This document shows, one piece after another, positions 15,736 to 23,979 of a stretch of 33,372 nucleotides of DNA; the stretch's first letter is position 1; every line of letters begins with the position of its first letter. A model generated the notes under the pieces. The model worked only from the letters and a program-made list of their open reading frames with translations, was not told the DNA's origin and searched no databases. The stretch is from contig JAAZDW010000028.1 in assembly GCA_012512595.1 (NCBI GenBank), positions 1 through 33,372 on the forward strand, written 5' to 3'. The position numbers and the translations under genes were made by a program. The stretch comes from Erysipelothrix sp. (GTDB lineage Bacteria > Bacillota_I > Bacilli_A > Erysipelotrichales > Erysipelotrichaceae).

Positions 15736-16236
15736 ATGAAGTCAATAGTTTTTGCTGGGGGATGTTTTTGGGGAGTACAGGCCTACTTAAAACAAATAGA
15801 AGGCGTTAAATTTACAGAAGTGGGTTATGCCAATGGTAAGACTATTTCACCATCATATGAAGATGTTTCAAATGGTAGTGGCCATGCTGAGGCAGTCGCG
15901 GTTTGTTTTGACTCTAATATTTTAACAACTAGACGGCTAATCAATTTATTTTTTGAAATAATTGATCCAACCTCTATTAATAAACAAGGTAATGATGTCG
16001 GTATTCAGTATCGAACAGGTATTTTTTCGCAAACTAATGCCCAAGAGGCATTAATTATTGCAGAGGTTGAAAAACTGTCTGTAAAAATAAAAAAAGATGT
16101 AAATATAGAAATTACACCTTTAAGAAATTTTTACCGAGCTGAGGATTATCATCAAAATTACTTAGACAAAAATCCAAATGGATACTGTCACATCCCAAAA
16201 TCAATGCTAAATAAAGAAATACCAGCTGAAGTTTAA
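15736..16236 (+). CDS. msrA: Peptide-methionine (S)-S-oxide reductase MsrA
   Basis: MsrA repairs oxidised methionine using thioredoxin. The 166-residue protein begins MKSIVFAGGCFWG with catalytic Cys10 in GCFW. It continues with 'VGYANGKTISPSYEDVSNGS', 'GHAEAVAV', 'FFEIIDPTSINKQGNDVGIQ' then YRTGIF, and 'FYRAEDYHQNYLDKNPNGYC', in the standard order. The last Cys of that segment is a candidate resolving cysteine. The start is ATG 15736, behind AAGGAAAGAG. A longer frame from 15670 would add 22 Lys/Arg-rich residues not found in the family and start upstream of the promoter. It is a single gene convergent with the TetR gene; no msrB is fused or adjacent. Confidence 0.95.
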   Translation: MKSIVFAGGCFWGVQAYLKQIEGVKFTEVGYANGKTISPSYEDVSNGSGHAEAVAVCFDSNILTTRRLINLFFEIIDPTSINKQGNDVGIQYRTGIFSQTNAQEALIIAEVEKLSVKIKKDVNIEITPLRNFYRAEDYHQNYLDKNPNGYCHIPKSMLNKEIPAEV

Positions 16237-16242
16237 AAAATA

Positions 16243-16818
16243 TTAATCAATGACGCCTAAGATAATCTTGGCGTCTTTTTCTATTTTGCTCAATAAAGAG
16301 TCAAAGTTGTTTTCTTGAATAACCCACAAAACTATCGTCCCAATCATACTACTTAATAAGATATCAACAAGGTCTTCAGGATTGGACATATTTTCAATTT
16401 CATTTCCTGCTTGGGCCTTTTTTATTAAGTCAATCTCAACTAGCCTGATTTTCTGGCGTTTTTCTTTGTTAGATTTAAAGGTACCCTTATTATCTTTTAG
16501 ATTGCTTATGATTATTTGTTTTGAAATGTTTTGGCCAGTATTTGTAAAGTGTTGAATCCTAGGTCTATATAAGGCAAAGAGTTTTTCAACATTAGTTTCT
16601 TTATCTAACATCGCTTCTAACATTAAGACTGTTATTTCACTTGGAATTTTATAAAAATCTTTAAGGATTTCTTCTTTAGATTTAAAATGATAGTAAAAAG
16701 TTCGTTTAGAAATCCCAACTTTTTCAATAATCTCATTAACACTGACCTTAGAAAAGCCTTGATCATTAAAGAGCTTAATTGCAACATCTATTATTTGTTG
16801 TTTAGTACTTTTTTCCAT
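16243..16818 (-). CDS. TetR-family transcriptional regulator
   Basis: This 191-residue repressor has the TetR helix-turn-helix in its first 50 residues. It reads 'KQQIIDVAIKLFNDQGF', then 'VNEIIEKVGISKRTFYYHFK', then SKEEILKDFY, an almost perfect family consensus. The helical C-terminal ligand domain is not recognisable beyond 'VDILLSSMIGTIVLW', a common dimer-interface type. GGAG lies eight bases before the ATG. It is divergent from the two ABC exporter genes across 131 bp, the standard arrangement for a drug- or lipid-responsive repressor controlling its efflux pump. That this pump is the target is inference, supported by repeat elements at the pump promoter. Confidence 0.92.
   Translation of the reverse strand: MEKSTKQQIIDVAIKLFNDQGFSKVSVNEIIEKVGISKRTFYYHFKSKEEILKDFYKIPSEITVLMLEAMLDKETNVEKLFALYRPRIQHFTNTGQNISKQIIISNLKDNKGTFKSNKEKRQKIRLVEIDLIKKAQAGNEIENMSNPEDLVDILLSSMIGTIVLWVIQENNFDSLLSKIEKDAKIILGVID
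16252..16280 (+). terminator. msrA terminator overlapping the 3' end of the TetR gene
   Basis: GACGCC (16252-16257) pairs with GGCGTC (16270-16275), with an inner AAGA/TCTT pairing and a T5 tract. It lies within the last codons of the convergent TetR gene, which ends at 16243. Confidence 0.75.
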
Positions 16819-16844
16819 AGTATCAACTCCATTACAAATGTTAG

Positions 16845-16871
16845 ATTATCACAACTTGAACTCTATTGCAA
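16845..16871 (-). promoter_or_regulatory. Promoter candidate for the TetR gene
   Basis: On the minus strand TTGCAA (16871-16866), a short 15-bp spacer, and GATAAT (16850-16845) preceded by TGT as an extended -10. The spacer is suboptimal. Confidence 0.4.
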
Positions 16872-16878
16872 GATTAAT

Positions 16879-16915
16879 GGTACTGATTGACAATTATGTG
16901 GTACCGTGGTAACAT
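16879..16915 (+). promoter_or_regulatory. ABC exporter promoter with probable TetR operator
   Basis: The promoter is TTGACA (16887-16892), a 17-bp spacer and TAACAT (16910-16915). GGTAC-type elements occur at 16879 (GGTAC), 16900 (GGTACC, itself a palindrome) and 16908 (GGTAAC). The last two form tandem GTGGTACC-GTGGTAAC inside an imperfect dyad bounded by ATGT and ACAT (16896-16915). A repressor bound here would cover the spacer and -10. The promoter is clear; the operator role is inferred from position. Confidence 0.6.
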
Positions 16916-16949
16916 TGACGAAGTATAAATAAAAGAAAGGAAGTAGGAA

Positions 16950-19169
16950 ATGCTAAAATTAACACGATATATTAAGAAACATCTATTTGCTTTTTCAATG
17001 ATAGTAATCTTATTATTTAGTCAAGCCCAAGCTGATTTAGCCTTACCTGGCTATATGAGTAATATTATTAGCTTTGGGATTCAAAATAATGGTATTACTT
17101 CACCGGTACCTGATGCAATTCGCCCTGAGCAATTGGAGAAAATTACTTTGTTTCTAAGTCAAGATGAAATTTTAGAGGTAGAAAAAGCTTATAAACTCAC
17201 TATCCCAGCAGAAGCTTCTGATAATCAAAAAGCACAGTTTCCACTTTTAGAAAGTGAAAGCCTATATATTTTAGACAAAGAAAAAGAAGAGCTAGCAAAA
17301 CTAAGCAATAGCTTTATATTTGCCCAAACAGTTATTAGTTCAATTGACAATGATATTATCCCAATTGATTCAGTTGTGCAACTACCACCGGGAGTAAGCT
17401 TTTATCAAGCAATAGAAGCAATGCCGGAGGCTGACAAGTTAAATGTCTTTGCCAATATTAAAGAGCAAACAGATAAACTAGGTAAACAAATGTTGCAAGG
17501 TGTTGCCTTTAACTATGTTAGTGAAGAATACATGGCAATTGGTATTAACATGCAAAAACTTCAAAGCTCCTATATCTTAGGGATTGGAATTAAAATGCTT
17601 GGGATTACTCTGATTAGTGTTGCGGCTGCCTTTTTGGTTGGTTATTTTTCTTCAATAACCGCCGCTAAAATTGCTAGAGAAATTCGATTAGATGTATTTA
17701 CTAAAATTCAAAATTTAAATGCAGCTGAATATGGAGACTTTTCAACGGCCTCACTAATTACCAGAACAACTAATGACATTCAACAAATTCAACAATTTAT
17801 CGTAATGTTTTTTAGAATCATCATTTTTGCACCGATCATGGCAATTGGGGCAGTTTTAAAAGTTTTACAGTCAAACACTCAAATTACTTGGGTAATAGCG
17901 ATTACCGCTATTATTATTGTTGGTTTTATGTTAGCCAGTTTTGCTTTAATAGTTCCAAGATTTAGTGTTATTCAAAGACTCATTGATAAAATGAACCTTG
18001 TAACTCGTGAATCACTAACTGGGGTTATGGTTATTAGAGCCTTTGATACCCAAATGCACCAAGGAGAAAAATTTGATGCCGTTAATAAAGAGGTTGTTAA
18101 AAATCAATTGTTTGTCGGTAAGACCTTTGCCGTTATCAGACCCTTACTTGAAGTTTTACTCAACACAACCATCTTAGTTATTATTTGGGTATCAGCCAAA
18201 CAAATTGACCTTGGTCAAATGCGAATTGGTGATATGACTGCCTTTATCCAATATGCGATGCAAATTATTATGTCGTTTATAATGATTTCGATGATGGCTG
18301 TTATGATCCCAAGAGCGCAAGTTGCCTTAAAAAGAATTTTTGAAGTTTTAGATAAAGAGATTGATATTACTGACCCTGATAATCCAAAAATGCTAAAAAC
18401 AGGAGATACTGCCGAAGTGTTTTTCGATAATGTTAGTTTTAGATATCCAAATGCCGAAGCTGATGTTATTTCAAATTTAAGCTTTACTGCAAAACCTGGA
18501 ACAACAACCGCCTTTATTGGTAGTACGGGTAGTGGTAAGTCAACTTTAGTTAATCTGATTCCTAGATTTTATGATGTCACCAGTGGTGCCATAAAAATAA
18601 ATGGAGTTGACATTAGAGATGTTACCTTGCACAATCTTCGTGAAGAAATTGCCTTTGTGCCTCAAAGTGCCAATCTCTTTAGTGGAAGTATTGCTTCAAA
18701 CTTACAAATGGGTAGAGAAGATGCTAATGAAGAAGATATGCGCCAAGCCATTGAAATTGCCCAAGCGAGCGACTTTGTCTATGACCGCCCTCAACAATTA
18801 GATTCACCTATTTCACAGGGTGGAACAAATGTTTCTGGAGGACAAAAACAACGTCTTAGTATTGCCCGCGCCATTATGAAAAAAGCAAATATCTTAGTCT
18901 TTGATGATTCGTTTTCAGCCTTAGACTTTAAAACAGATGCAAAAATAAGAGAACAGTTAGATGATTATATAAAAGAAAATCAAGCAACGGTCTTAATTGT
19001 TGGGCAACGTGTTAGTTCGATTATGGATGCTGATCAAATCATTGTCTTAGACCAAGGCCTTGCATGTGGAGCAGGAACCCACAGTGAGTTAATGATAACC
19101 TGTCCAGTTTATCAAGAAATTGCGAGTTCACAATTAACAGAGGAGGAAATCGAAAATGCCAGAAAATAA
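16950..19169 (+). CDS. ABC exporter subunit A, fused permease-ATPase with degenerate ATP site and large external loop
   Basis: This 739-residue half-transporter has a signal-anchor-like TM1 (about 10-40). About 160 extracytoplasmic residues (45-205) precede TM2 (about 207-232), then four more helices and an ATPase domain. Walker A is GSTGSGKST (524-532), the Q-loop 'FVPQSANLF', and the signature NVSGGQKQ (627-634). The Walker B catalytic position is Asp653 (VFDDSFSALD) instead of Glu, and the switch histidine is Gln686 (VGQRVSS). This is the noncanonical half of heterodimeric exporters such as BmrCD, LmrCD or TmrAB. It overlaps the partner gene by 14 bases. Substrate unknown; multidrug or lipid export is likely given the TetR neighbour. 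Confidence 0.92.
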   Translation: MLKLTRYIKKHLFAFSMIVILLFSQAQADLALPGYMSNIISFGIQNNGITSPVPDAIRPEQLEKITLFLSQDEILEVEKAYKLTIPAEASDNQKAQFPLLESESLYILDKEKEELAKLSNSFIFAQTVISSIDNDIIPIDSVVQLPPGVSFYQAIEAMPEADKLNVFANIKEQTDKLGKQMLQGVAFNYVSEEYMAIGINMQKLQSSYILGIGIKMLGITLISVAAAFLVGYFSSITAAKIAREIRLDVFTKIQNLNAAEYGDFSTASLITRTTNDIQQIQQFIVMFFRIIIFAPIMAIGAVLKVLQSNTQITWVIAITAIIIVGFMLASFALIVPRFSVIQRLIDKMNLVTRESLTGVMVIRAFDTQMHQGEKFDAVNKEVVKNQLFVGKTFAVIRPLLEVLLNTTILVIIWVSAKQIDLGQMRIGDMTAFIQYAMQIIMSFIMISMMAVMIPRAQVALKRIFEVLDKEIDITDPDNPKMLKTGDTAEVFFDNVSFRYPNAEADVISNLSFTAKPGTTTAFIGSTGSGKSTLVNLIPRFYDVTSGAIKINGVDIRDVTLHNLREEIAFVPQSANLFSGSIASNLQMGREDANEEDMRQAIEIAQASDFVYDRPQQLDSPISQGGTNVSGGQKQRLSIARAIMKKANILVFDDSFSALDFKTDAKIREQLDDYIKENQATVLIVGQRVSSIMDADQIIVLDQGLACGAGTHSELMITCPVYQEIASSQLTEEEIENARK

Positions 19170-21006
19170 ACAAGAAACAAAAAAACAATCTCCTCCAAAG
19201 ATGGGACCTGGAAGTAATCAAGCTAAAATAGTTGAAAAGCCAAAAGATATGAAGTATGCACTAAACCGCTTATTAATAACTTTAAAACCGCACTCAATAA
19301 AAATTATCGCAGCGGTTATCTTCTCAATTTTAGCGACAGTTCTTTCAATTGTTGGTCCAAAGGTATCCAGTCGGATTACAACGATTGTTGCGGATGGATT
19401 ATTTTCAAAGATTGATGGTAGTGGTGGTATTGATTTTGACCGCATCTTGCAAATCGTTCAAATCATGTTAGTAATATACGCTGCATCCTTTGTCTTTAAC
19501 TTTATTCAAAGATTATTAATGAACAAGATTACACAGGATGTTGCCTACAAACTTAGAAGTGATATTGCAAGTAAGATTAATCGCTTACCATTAAAATACT
19601 TTGATAATAAAACCCATGGTGAAACACTTTCAGTTGTAACAAATGATGTTGATACAATTGCCTCATCATTAAACGAAAGTTTAGCTAATATTATAACTTC
19701 CGCAACATCTGCAGTCGGAATTGTAATTATGATGTTAACTATTAGTTGGCAAATGACGGCTGTTACTTTAGTTACCCTACCTTTATCATTATTTTTATTA
19801 TCATTTATCATTAAAAAATCGCAAACATTCTTTGTGGCTCAGCAGCGAAACTTAGCTGAATTAAATGGTCATATTGAAGAGGCCTATGGTGGCCATACGG
19901 TTATTAAAGCCTTTAACTATGAACAACAGTCAATTGATCAATTTGCCAAACATAATGAAGACCTTTATGAAAGTGGCTGGAAATCACAGTTTCTTTCTGG
20001 GTTAATGCGTCCAATCATGAACTTTGTCGGCAATGTTGGCTATGTTATTGTTGCCATTTTAGGTGGTTATTTAGCGGTGAGAAATGTTATTAGTATTGGT
20101 GATATTCAAGCTTTTATTCAATATGTAAGAATGTATAACCAACCCATCGCCCAACTTGCCCAAGCTTCAAATGTTATTCAATCAACACTAGCTGCATCAG
20201 AGCGGGTTTTCCAATTTTTAGATGAAGAGGAAACAGTAGCAGATGTTAGTGTTGGCGCTAGTACCAAAGACATTAAAGGTAAAGTTAGCTTTGACCATGT
20301 AAAATTTGGTTATCGTGAAGATGAAATAATTATTAATGACTTTAATGTTGTCATTGAACCTGGAAAAAAGATTGCCATTGTTGGACCGACCGGCGCTGGA
20401 AAAACAACCTTGATTATGTTGTTAATGCGCTTTTATGAACTAAATGGTGGAGCCATCTATATTGATAATATAAACATCAATGACTTTAAACGTAGTGATT
20501 TAAGAAAACTGTTTGGAATAGTTCTTCAGGATGCTTGGCTATTTAATGGTAGCATCATGGATAACTTACGCTTTGGAAACTTAGATGCAACTGATGAAGA
20601 AGTTATCGATGCCGCTGATCGAGCCTATGTTGATCACTTTATTAGAACTTTAGAGCATGGTTATCAAACTGAAATTAATGAAGAAAGTAGTAATGTCTCA
20701 CAAGGACAAAAACAACTTCTAACAATAGCGCGAGCCTTTTTAGCCGACCCAAGAATTTTAATCTTAGATGAAGCCACATCCTCAGTTGACACAAGAACTG
20801 AAGTTTTGATTCAAAAAGGAATGGCTAAGTTAATGGAAGGTCGAACAAGTTTTGTAATTGCGCATCGACTCTCGACAATTCGTGATGCTGATGTTATTCT
20901 AGTTATGGACCACGGAGATATTGTTGAGGTTGGAAATCATGAAGAATTACTCGCAAGCGACGGATTTTATGCAAGCTTGTACATGAGCCAATTTGATGAA
21001 CAATAA
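19156..21006 (+). CDS. ABC exporter subunit B, fused permease-ATPase with canonical site residues
   Basis: This 616-residue partner has a 33-residue Lys/Pro-rich cytoplasmic N-terminus and six helices. Helices 1 and 2 are joined by a short Gly-rich loop. In the ATPase, Walker A is GPTGAGKTT (410-418), the signature NVSQGQKQLL, Walker B ILILDEATSSVD with catalytic Glu539, and the switch is His570 (IAHRLST). The active ATP site therefore combines this Walker A/B with the other subunit's signature, as known for BmrCD/TmrAB-type pairs. AGGAGG is inside the 3' end of the first gene, and the genes overlap by 14 bases, ensuring equal synthesis. A terminator follows at once. Confidence 0.93.
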   Translation: MPENKQETKKQSPPKMGPGSNQAKIVEKPKDMKYALNRLLITLKPHSIKIIAAVIFSILATVLSIVGPKVSSRITTIVADGLFSKIDGSGGIDFDRILQIVQIMLVIYAASFVFNFIQRLLMNKITQDVAYKLRSDIASKINRLPLKYFDNKTHGETLSVVTNDVDTIASSLNESLANIITSATSAVGIVIMMLTISWQMTAVTLVTLPLSLFLLSFIIKKSQTFFVAQQRNLAELNGHIEEAYGGHTVIKAFNYEQQSIDQFAKHNEDLYESGWKSQFLSGLMRPIMNFVGNVGYVIVAILGGYLAVRNVISIGDIQAFIQYVRMYNQPIAQLAQASNVIQSTLAASERVFQFLDEEETVADVSVGASTKDIKGKVSFDHVKFGYREDEIIINDFNVVIEPGKKIAIVGPTGAGKTTLIMLLMRFYELNGGAIYIDNININDFKRSDLRKLFGIVLQDAWLFNGSIMDNLRFGNLDATDEEVIDAADRAYVDHFIRTLEHGYQTEINEESSNVSQGQKQLLTIARAFLADPRILILDEATSSVDTRTEVLIQKGMAKLMEGRTSFVIAHRLSTIRDADVILVMDHGDIVEVGNHEELLASDGFYASLYMSQFDEQ

Positions 21007-21030
21007 AAAAGGTGGGAAACCACTTTTTTT
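21005..21030 (+). terminator. Terminator of the ABC exporter operon
   Basis: AAAAAAGGTGG, loop GAAA, CCACTTTTTTT. The GTGG/CCAC core is extended by a G-T pair and A-T pairs, and the T run gives the termination signal. It starts within the stop codon. Confidence 0.75.
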
Positions 21031-21048
21031 ACTTTAAAGGAGACAAAG

Positions 21049-22215
21049 ATGTTAGATAATAATATACACAAAATACAATATAAAGATAAAACCATTATTT
21101 TAGTTGGCACAGCACACGTTTCAAAAGATAGTGCTGACTTAGTTAAAGCGGCAATCAATCATTATCAGCCTGATAACATTTGTATCGAACTTGACAGTGA
21201 TCGCTTAAAAGCTTTAGAAAATCCTGATGCTTGGAAGCAAACTGATATTGTTCAAGTTATCAAAGATAAAAAGGCGATGCAACTTTTAGCTAACACAATT
21301 TTAAGTACCTATCAAAAACGGATGGCTGAAAAAATGGATAGTGAAGTTGGTTTGGAAATGATTACTGCAATTAAGATGGCAAAAGAATTAAATATTCCGC
21401 TAACTAATGCTGATCGAAATGTTAATATTACCTTTAAAAGAATTTGGCGTTCACTAACACTTTTTGATAAGTTTAAACTGTTAACGGCTTTTGTTTCTTC
21501 AATCTTTGATTCTCCTGAAGATGATATTAGTGAAAAAATGATTGAAGAAATGTTAGAAGAAGATGTTTTAACCGCAGCTTTATCTGAAATTAGAGAAGAA
21601 CTTCCAACTATTGCAAAGATTTTAGTTGATGAGCGTGATCAGTTTTTAGCCCACTCAATTAAAACTGCCCCCGGGCTAGTAACACTTGCGGTTGTTGGTG
21701 GAGCTCATGTTCCAGGTATTAAAGCTGAAATAGACAAAACCCAAAATATCCAAGAAATAACCCATATTCCTGATAAAAAATCTTATACTAAAATCGCAAG
21801 TTGGCTAATTACCCTACTGATTGTCTTGCTTTTAGCCTCAGGCTTTAGAGATGGCTTTCAACAAGGAATCAAAACACTTGCAACCTGGTCATTATGGTCA
21901 GGAGGTATGGCTGCAATGGCTACAGTCATCCTTAGGGCTCATCCCCTTACGACGCTTGCCACATTCTTTGCGGCCCCGCTAACAGCCTTAAACCCCCTTA
22001 TTGCGGTTGGTTTTATTTCCGCGACCGTTGAAGCTTCTTTAAGAAAACCAACAGTTGCTGATGTCGACAATATCAATGAAGATATTAAAAGCTTTAAGGG
22101 ATGGCGTAAAAATCGTTTCATTAAATCGCTAGCCCTTGTTTTTATTGCCAATCTTGGCAGTGTCATTGGACAGTTAATAAGTGGCTTTTCAATCTTTAGC
22201 AATTTATTTAGATAG
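21049..22215 (+). CDS. TraB/PrgY-family membrane protein
   Basis: This 388-residue protein has the N-terminal TraB/TIKI-like domain. It shows 'ILVGTAHVSKDSADLV' with His23, 'PDNICIELDSDRLKAL', 'LTNADRNVNITFKRIW', 'LVDERDQFLA' (Glu195, Arg196) and 'VVGGAHVPGI' with His220. Paired GTAHVS and GGAH motifs with conserved acidic residues are the family's proposed metalloprotease-like centre. The C-terminal half has four or so membrane helices, with 'AHPLTTLATFFAAPLTALNP' and 'ASLRKPTVADVDNI', both very typical. TraB/PrgY of Enterococcus blocks self-induction by sex pheromone. Chromosomal homologues are widespread and their role is unsettled. AAAGGAG precedes the ATG; the gene is monocistronic after the exporter terminator. 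Confidence 0.9.
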   Translation: MLDNNIHKIQYKDKTIILVGTAHVSKDSADLVKAAINHYQPDNICIELDSDRLKALENPDAWKQTDIVQVIKDKKAMQLLANTILSTYQKRMAEKMDSEVGLEMITAIKMAKELNIPLTNADRNVNITFKRIWRSLTLFDKFKLLTAFVSSIFDSPEDDISEKMIEEMLEEDVLTAALSEIREELPTIAKILVDERDQFLAHSIKTAPGLVTLAVVGGAHVPGIKAEIDKTQNIQEITHIPDKKSYTKIASWLITLLIVLLLASGFRDGFQQGIKTLATWSLWSGGMAAMATVILRAHPLTTLATFFAAPLTALNPLIAVGFISATVEASLRKPTVADVDNINEDIKSFKGWRKNRFIKSLALVFIANLGSVIGQLISGFSIFSNLFR

Positions 22216-22216
22216 T

Positions 22217-22290
22217 AAAAAAACATCATCTATTTGATCGTCACCCACTAAAGTTGGCAGGCGAAATAAATAAAATATTTGATGTTTTTT
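22217..22290. terminator. Long convergent hairpin, bidirectional terminator or small RNA
   Basis: An 11-bp outer stem, AAAAAACATCA (22218-22228) with TGATGTTTTTT (22280-22290), encloses about 50 bases. The centre is markedly richer in G and C than its surroundings (CGTCACCCACT / AGTTGGCAGGCG) and can form short inner pairings (TCG/CGA, CCA/TGG). T runs on both strands make it work in both directions for TraB and the minus-strand genes. The inner structure is more than a terminator needs. Confidence 0.55.
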
Positions 22291-22307
22291 ATTTTGTTTA
22301 ATTTTTT

Positions 22308-22550
22308 TTAAAAATAGATTCTTATTAAAGCAATAATTGAACTTGATATCCATAAAAATATTACAAGATAAACATATTTCCTTTTTATTCTTTGATCTAA
22401 AGATAACTCGTAAGCAAAAAGGGCCATAAAAATATTAGATAAAATAAAAGTAATGCCTGGATGATCAAATAAATATGATATTGCGACAAGGACAATGCTA
22501 ACTCGTGTCGCTATTGTAATTAAGTTTTTATTGTTTTTACTGCCACGCAA
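22308..22550 (-). CDS. Small hypothetical membrane protein
   Basis: About 80 residues with three hydrophobic helices ('LITIATRVSIVLVAISYLF', 'FILSNIFMALFAYEL', 'VYLVIFLWISSSIIALI') separated by short basic loops 'RGSKNNKN' and 'DQRIKRKY'. Not recognised as a named family. The frame is open upstream to TTG 22568, but GGGAG at that point serves better as the ribosome binding site for TTG 22550, two bases after the nucleotidyltransferase stop. Both starts are TTG, so the exact start is uncertain. It is the last gene before the convergent hairpin and is co-transcribed with the nucleotidyltransferase. Confidence 0.6.
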   Translation of the reverse strand: MRGSKNNKNLITIATRVSIVLVAISYLFDHPGITFILSNIFMALFAYELSLDQRIKRKYVYLVIFLWISSSIIALIRIYF

Positions 22551-22552
22551 AA

Positions 22553-23479
22553 TTATTTGCTCTCCCAAAGATCAAATGGATATTTACCTTGGTTTTTCAT
22601 TTCTTCAAATTTAGCAACAACCTTTGGTTTGTCTTCTTTATAAGTAACTCCAAACCATGATTCTTCACTCTCTAATACTTTAACTTTAACACCCTTGTGC
22701 TTAATTAGCGTATCAACATCATTTGGTAAAAGTGCTTCTGATTTTAGTGGGTTATCTTTAACATCGCTCTTTAAAAAGTCAACAAAGACATCTTCTAATA
22801 GTTCTAAAACTTTCGGAGTAAAGGCCCAGAAATTCATTGATACAAGGGTTTTTGGATCAATTGTTTGCCAATTACCATCTTTATCTTCATATTTTGCGCC
22901 ATCATTATCTTTAACTATTTTTAAGATTTCAACAATGTTATGTAAAAAGCCATCTTTAACTTCACAAACACCACGTGTTACTGAACCACTGTCACTTAGA
23001 GTATTGTGTAGTTGGTAGCCCATTAAAGCAAACTCACTATCAGTAATGTCATTTAAGAGATAGTCATACATTTTTACAAAGGCTTGTTTACCATAATAGT
23101 CATCCGCATTTAAGATTATAAATGGCTCATTAATTTGACCCTTTAAAGATAGTAGTGCATGGGTTGTTCCCCATGGTTTTTCACGGCCATCAGGAATTTC
23201 AAATCCTTGTGGGATATCTTCTAAGGCTTGGTATACATATTCTAATTGTATATGGTCTCTAATTTTATTACCTAATTCTTGATCAAAGGCTGCTTCATGT
23301 TTTTCTTGAATAATTAAATAAACTTTCTTAAATCCAGCTTCGATTGCATCATAAATAGAAAAATCAATAATACTTTCACCGTTGTTTCCAACTGTATCAA
23401 TTTGTTTTAATCCGCCATAGCGGCTTCCCATCCCAGCAGCTAAGATTACTAAGGCTGGTTCTCTTTTATCTAAACTCAT
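22553..23479 (-). CDS. Sugar-phosphate nucleotidyltransferase (NTP_transferase family)
   Basis: This 308-residue protein has a Rossmann-like nucleotidyltransferase fold. The signature 'VILAAGMGSRYGGLKQID' is at about 11-28. It continues with 'SIIDFSIYDAIEAGFKKVYL', 'GTTHALLSLKGQINEPFIIL' then NADDYYG with the metal-binding Asp pair, and 'SMNFWAFTPKVLELLE'. It should join a sugar- or alcohol-phosphate to an NTP. The sequence is not GalU, GlmU or RmlA proper. It resembles a nucleotidyltransferase group seen in Firmicutes and Bacteroidetes whose substrate I cannot name. GGGAG lies before the ATG. It is 16 bases after mscL and upstream of the small membrane protein. Confidence 0.85.
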   Translation of the reverse strand: MSLDKREPALVILAAGMGSRYGGLKQIDTVGNNGESIIDFSIYDAIEAGFKKVYLIIQEKHEAAFDQELGNKIRDHIQLEYVYQALEDIPQGFEIPDGREKPWGTTHALLSLKGQINEPFIILNADDYYGKQAFVKMYDYLLNDITDSEFALMGYQLHNTLSDSGSVTRGVCEVKDGFLHNIVEILKIVKDNDGAKYEDKDGNWQTIDPKTLVSMNFWAFTPKVLELLEDVFVDFLKSDVKDNPLKSEALLPNDVDTLIKHKGVKVKVLESEESWFGVTYKEDKPKVVAKFEEMKNQGKYPFDLWESK

Positions 23480-23495
23480 CTAATCGACTCCCTTT

Positions 23496-23909
23496 TTATT
23501 TTTGTTTTAATTCTTGTAAAATTTTATTTAATAAAACTTCGGTCTCACTTGGTTGGACAACTTCTTCTTCAACTTTTTCTGCTTCTTTACGTTTAAATTT
23601 ATTAATGAATTTAATTGCCATAAAAATTGCGAAAGCGATAATTAAAAAATCCAATATTGCAAGTATAAAAGCTCCATAGTTAACAATTACAGCTCCAACT
23701 ACTTCACCATCAGCTGTTAATTCTCCGGCTTTTATTGTCCACACAAGTGAACTTAAGTCCGTTGAGCCTGTAATTAAACCAATCAATGGTGAGACTATGT
23801 CTCCAACAAAAGATGTTACAATTTTTCCAAAGGCTCCACCAATAATTACCCCTACCGCAAGGTCAATAACATTTCCTCTAGATATAAACTCTTTAAATTC
23901 CTTTAGCAT
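23496..23909 (-). CDS. mscL: Large-conductance mechanosensitive channel MscL
   Basis: MscL opens under membrane tension and releases solutes during hypo-osmotic shock. The 137-residue protein starts MLKEFKEFISRGNVIDLAVG, then 'VIIGGAFGKIVTSFVGDIVS' for TM1 with the Gly-rich constriction, a short periplasmic loop, TM2 'AFILAILDFLIIAFAIFMAI', and the charged C-terminal helix 'ETEVLLNKILQELKQK'. ATG 23909 is chosen because AAAGGAGG lies at ideal distance. An in-frame upstream ATG at 23942 would add 11 atypical residues. With CdaA in the same window this gives two osmotic-balance systems, though in different operons. Confidence 0.96.
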   Translation of the reverse strand: MLKEFKEFISRGNVIDLAVGVIIGGAFGKIVTSFVGDIVSPLIGLITGSTDLSSLVWTIKAGELTADGEVVGAVIVNYGAFILAILDFLIIAFAIFMAIKFINKFKRKEAEKVEEEVVQPSETEVLLNKILQELKQK

Positions 23910-23940
23910 GAAAATTCCTCCTTTATTTATTACTATTATC

Positions 23941-23949
23941 ATTTTAACA
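23941..23949 (-). promoter_or_regulatory. Extended -10 candidate for mscL
   Basis: On the minus strand TGTTAAAAT (23949-23941) lies 31 bases upstream of the mscL ATG. No convincing -35 is seen. Confidence 0.4.
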
Positions 23950-23979
23950 TATTACATAATTTATTAAATAAAAGAAGGT

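Noticed and set aside
21939-22229. 96-codon minus-strand frame opposite the TraB C-terminus
   Set aside because: Antisense to the conserved AHPLT/AAPLTALNP region, without a ribosome binding site.
22217-22290. Reading the long hairpin as a known riboswitch
   Set aside because: It follows rather than precedes genes on both strands and matches none of the riboswitch consensus sequences I know.
22695-23018. 107-codon plus-strand open frame opposite the nucleotidyltransferase
   Set aside because: Low-complexity Ser/Lys composition caused by the codon usage of the real gene on the other strand; no start signal.
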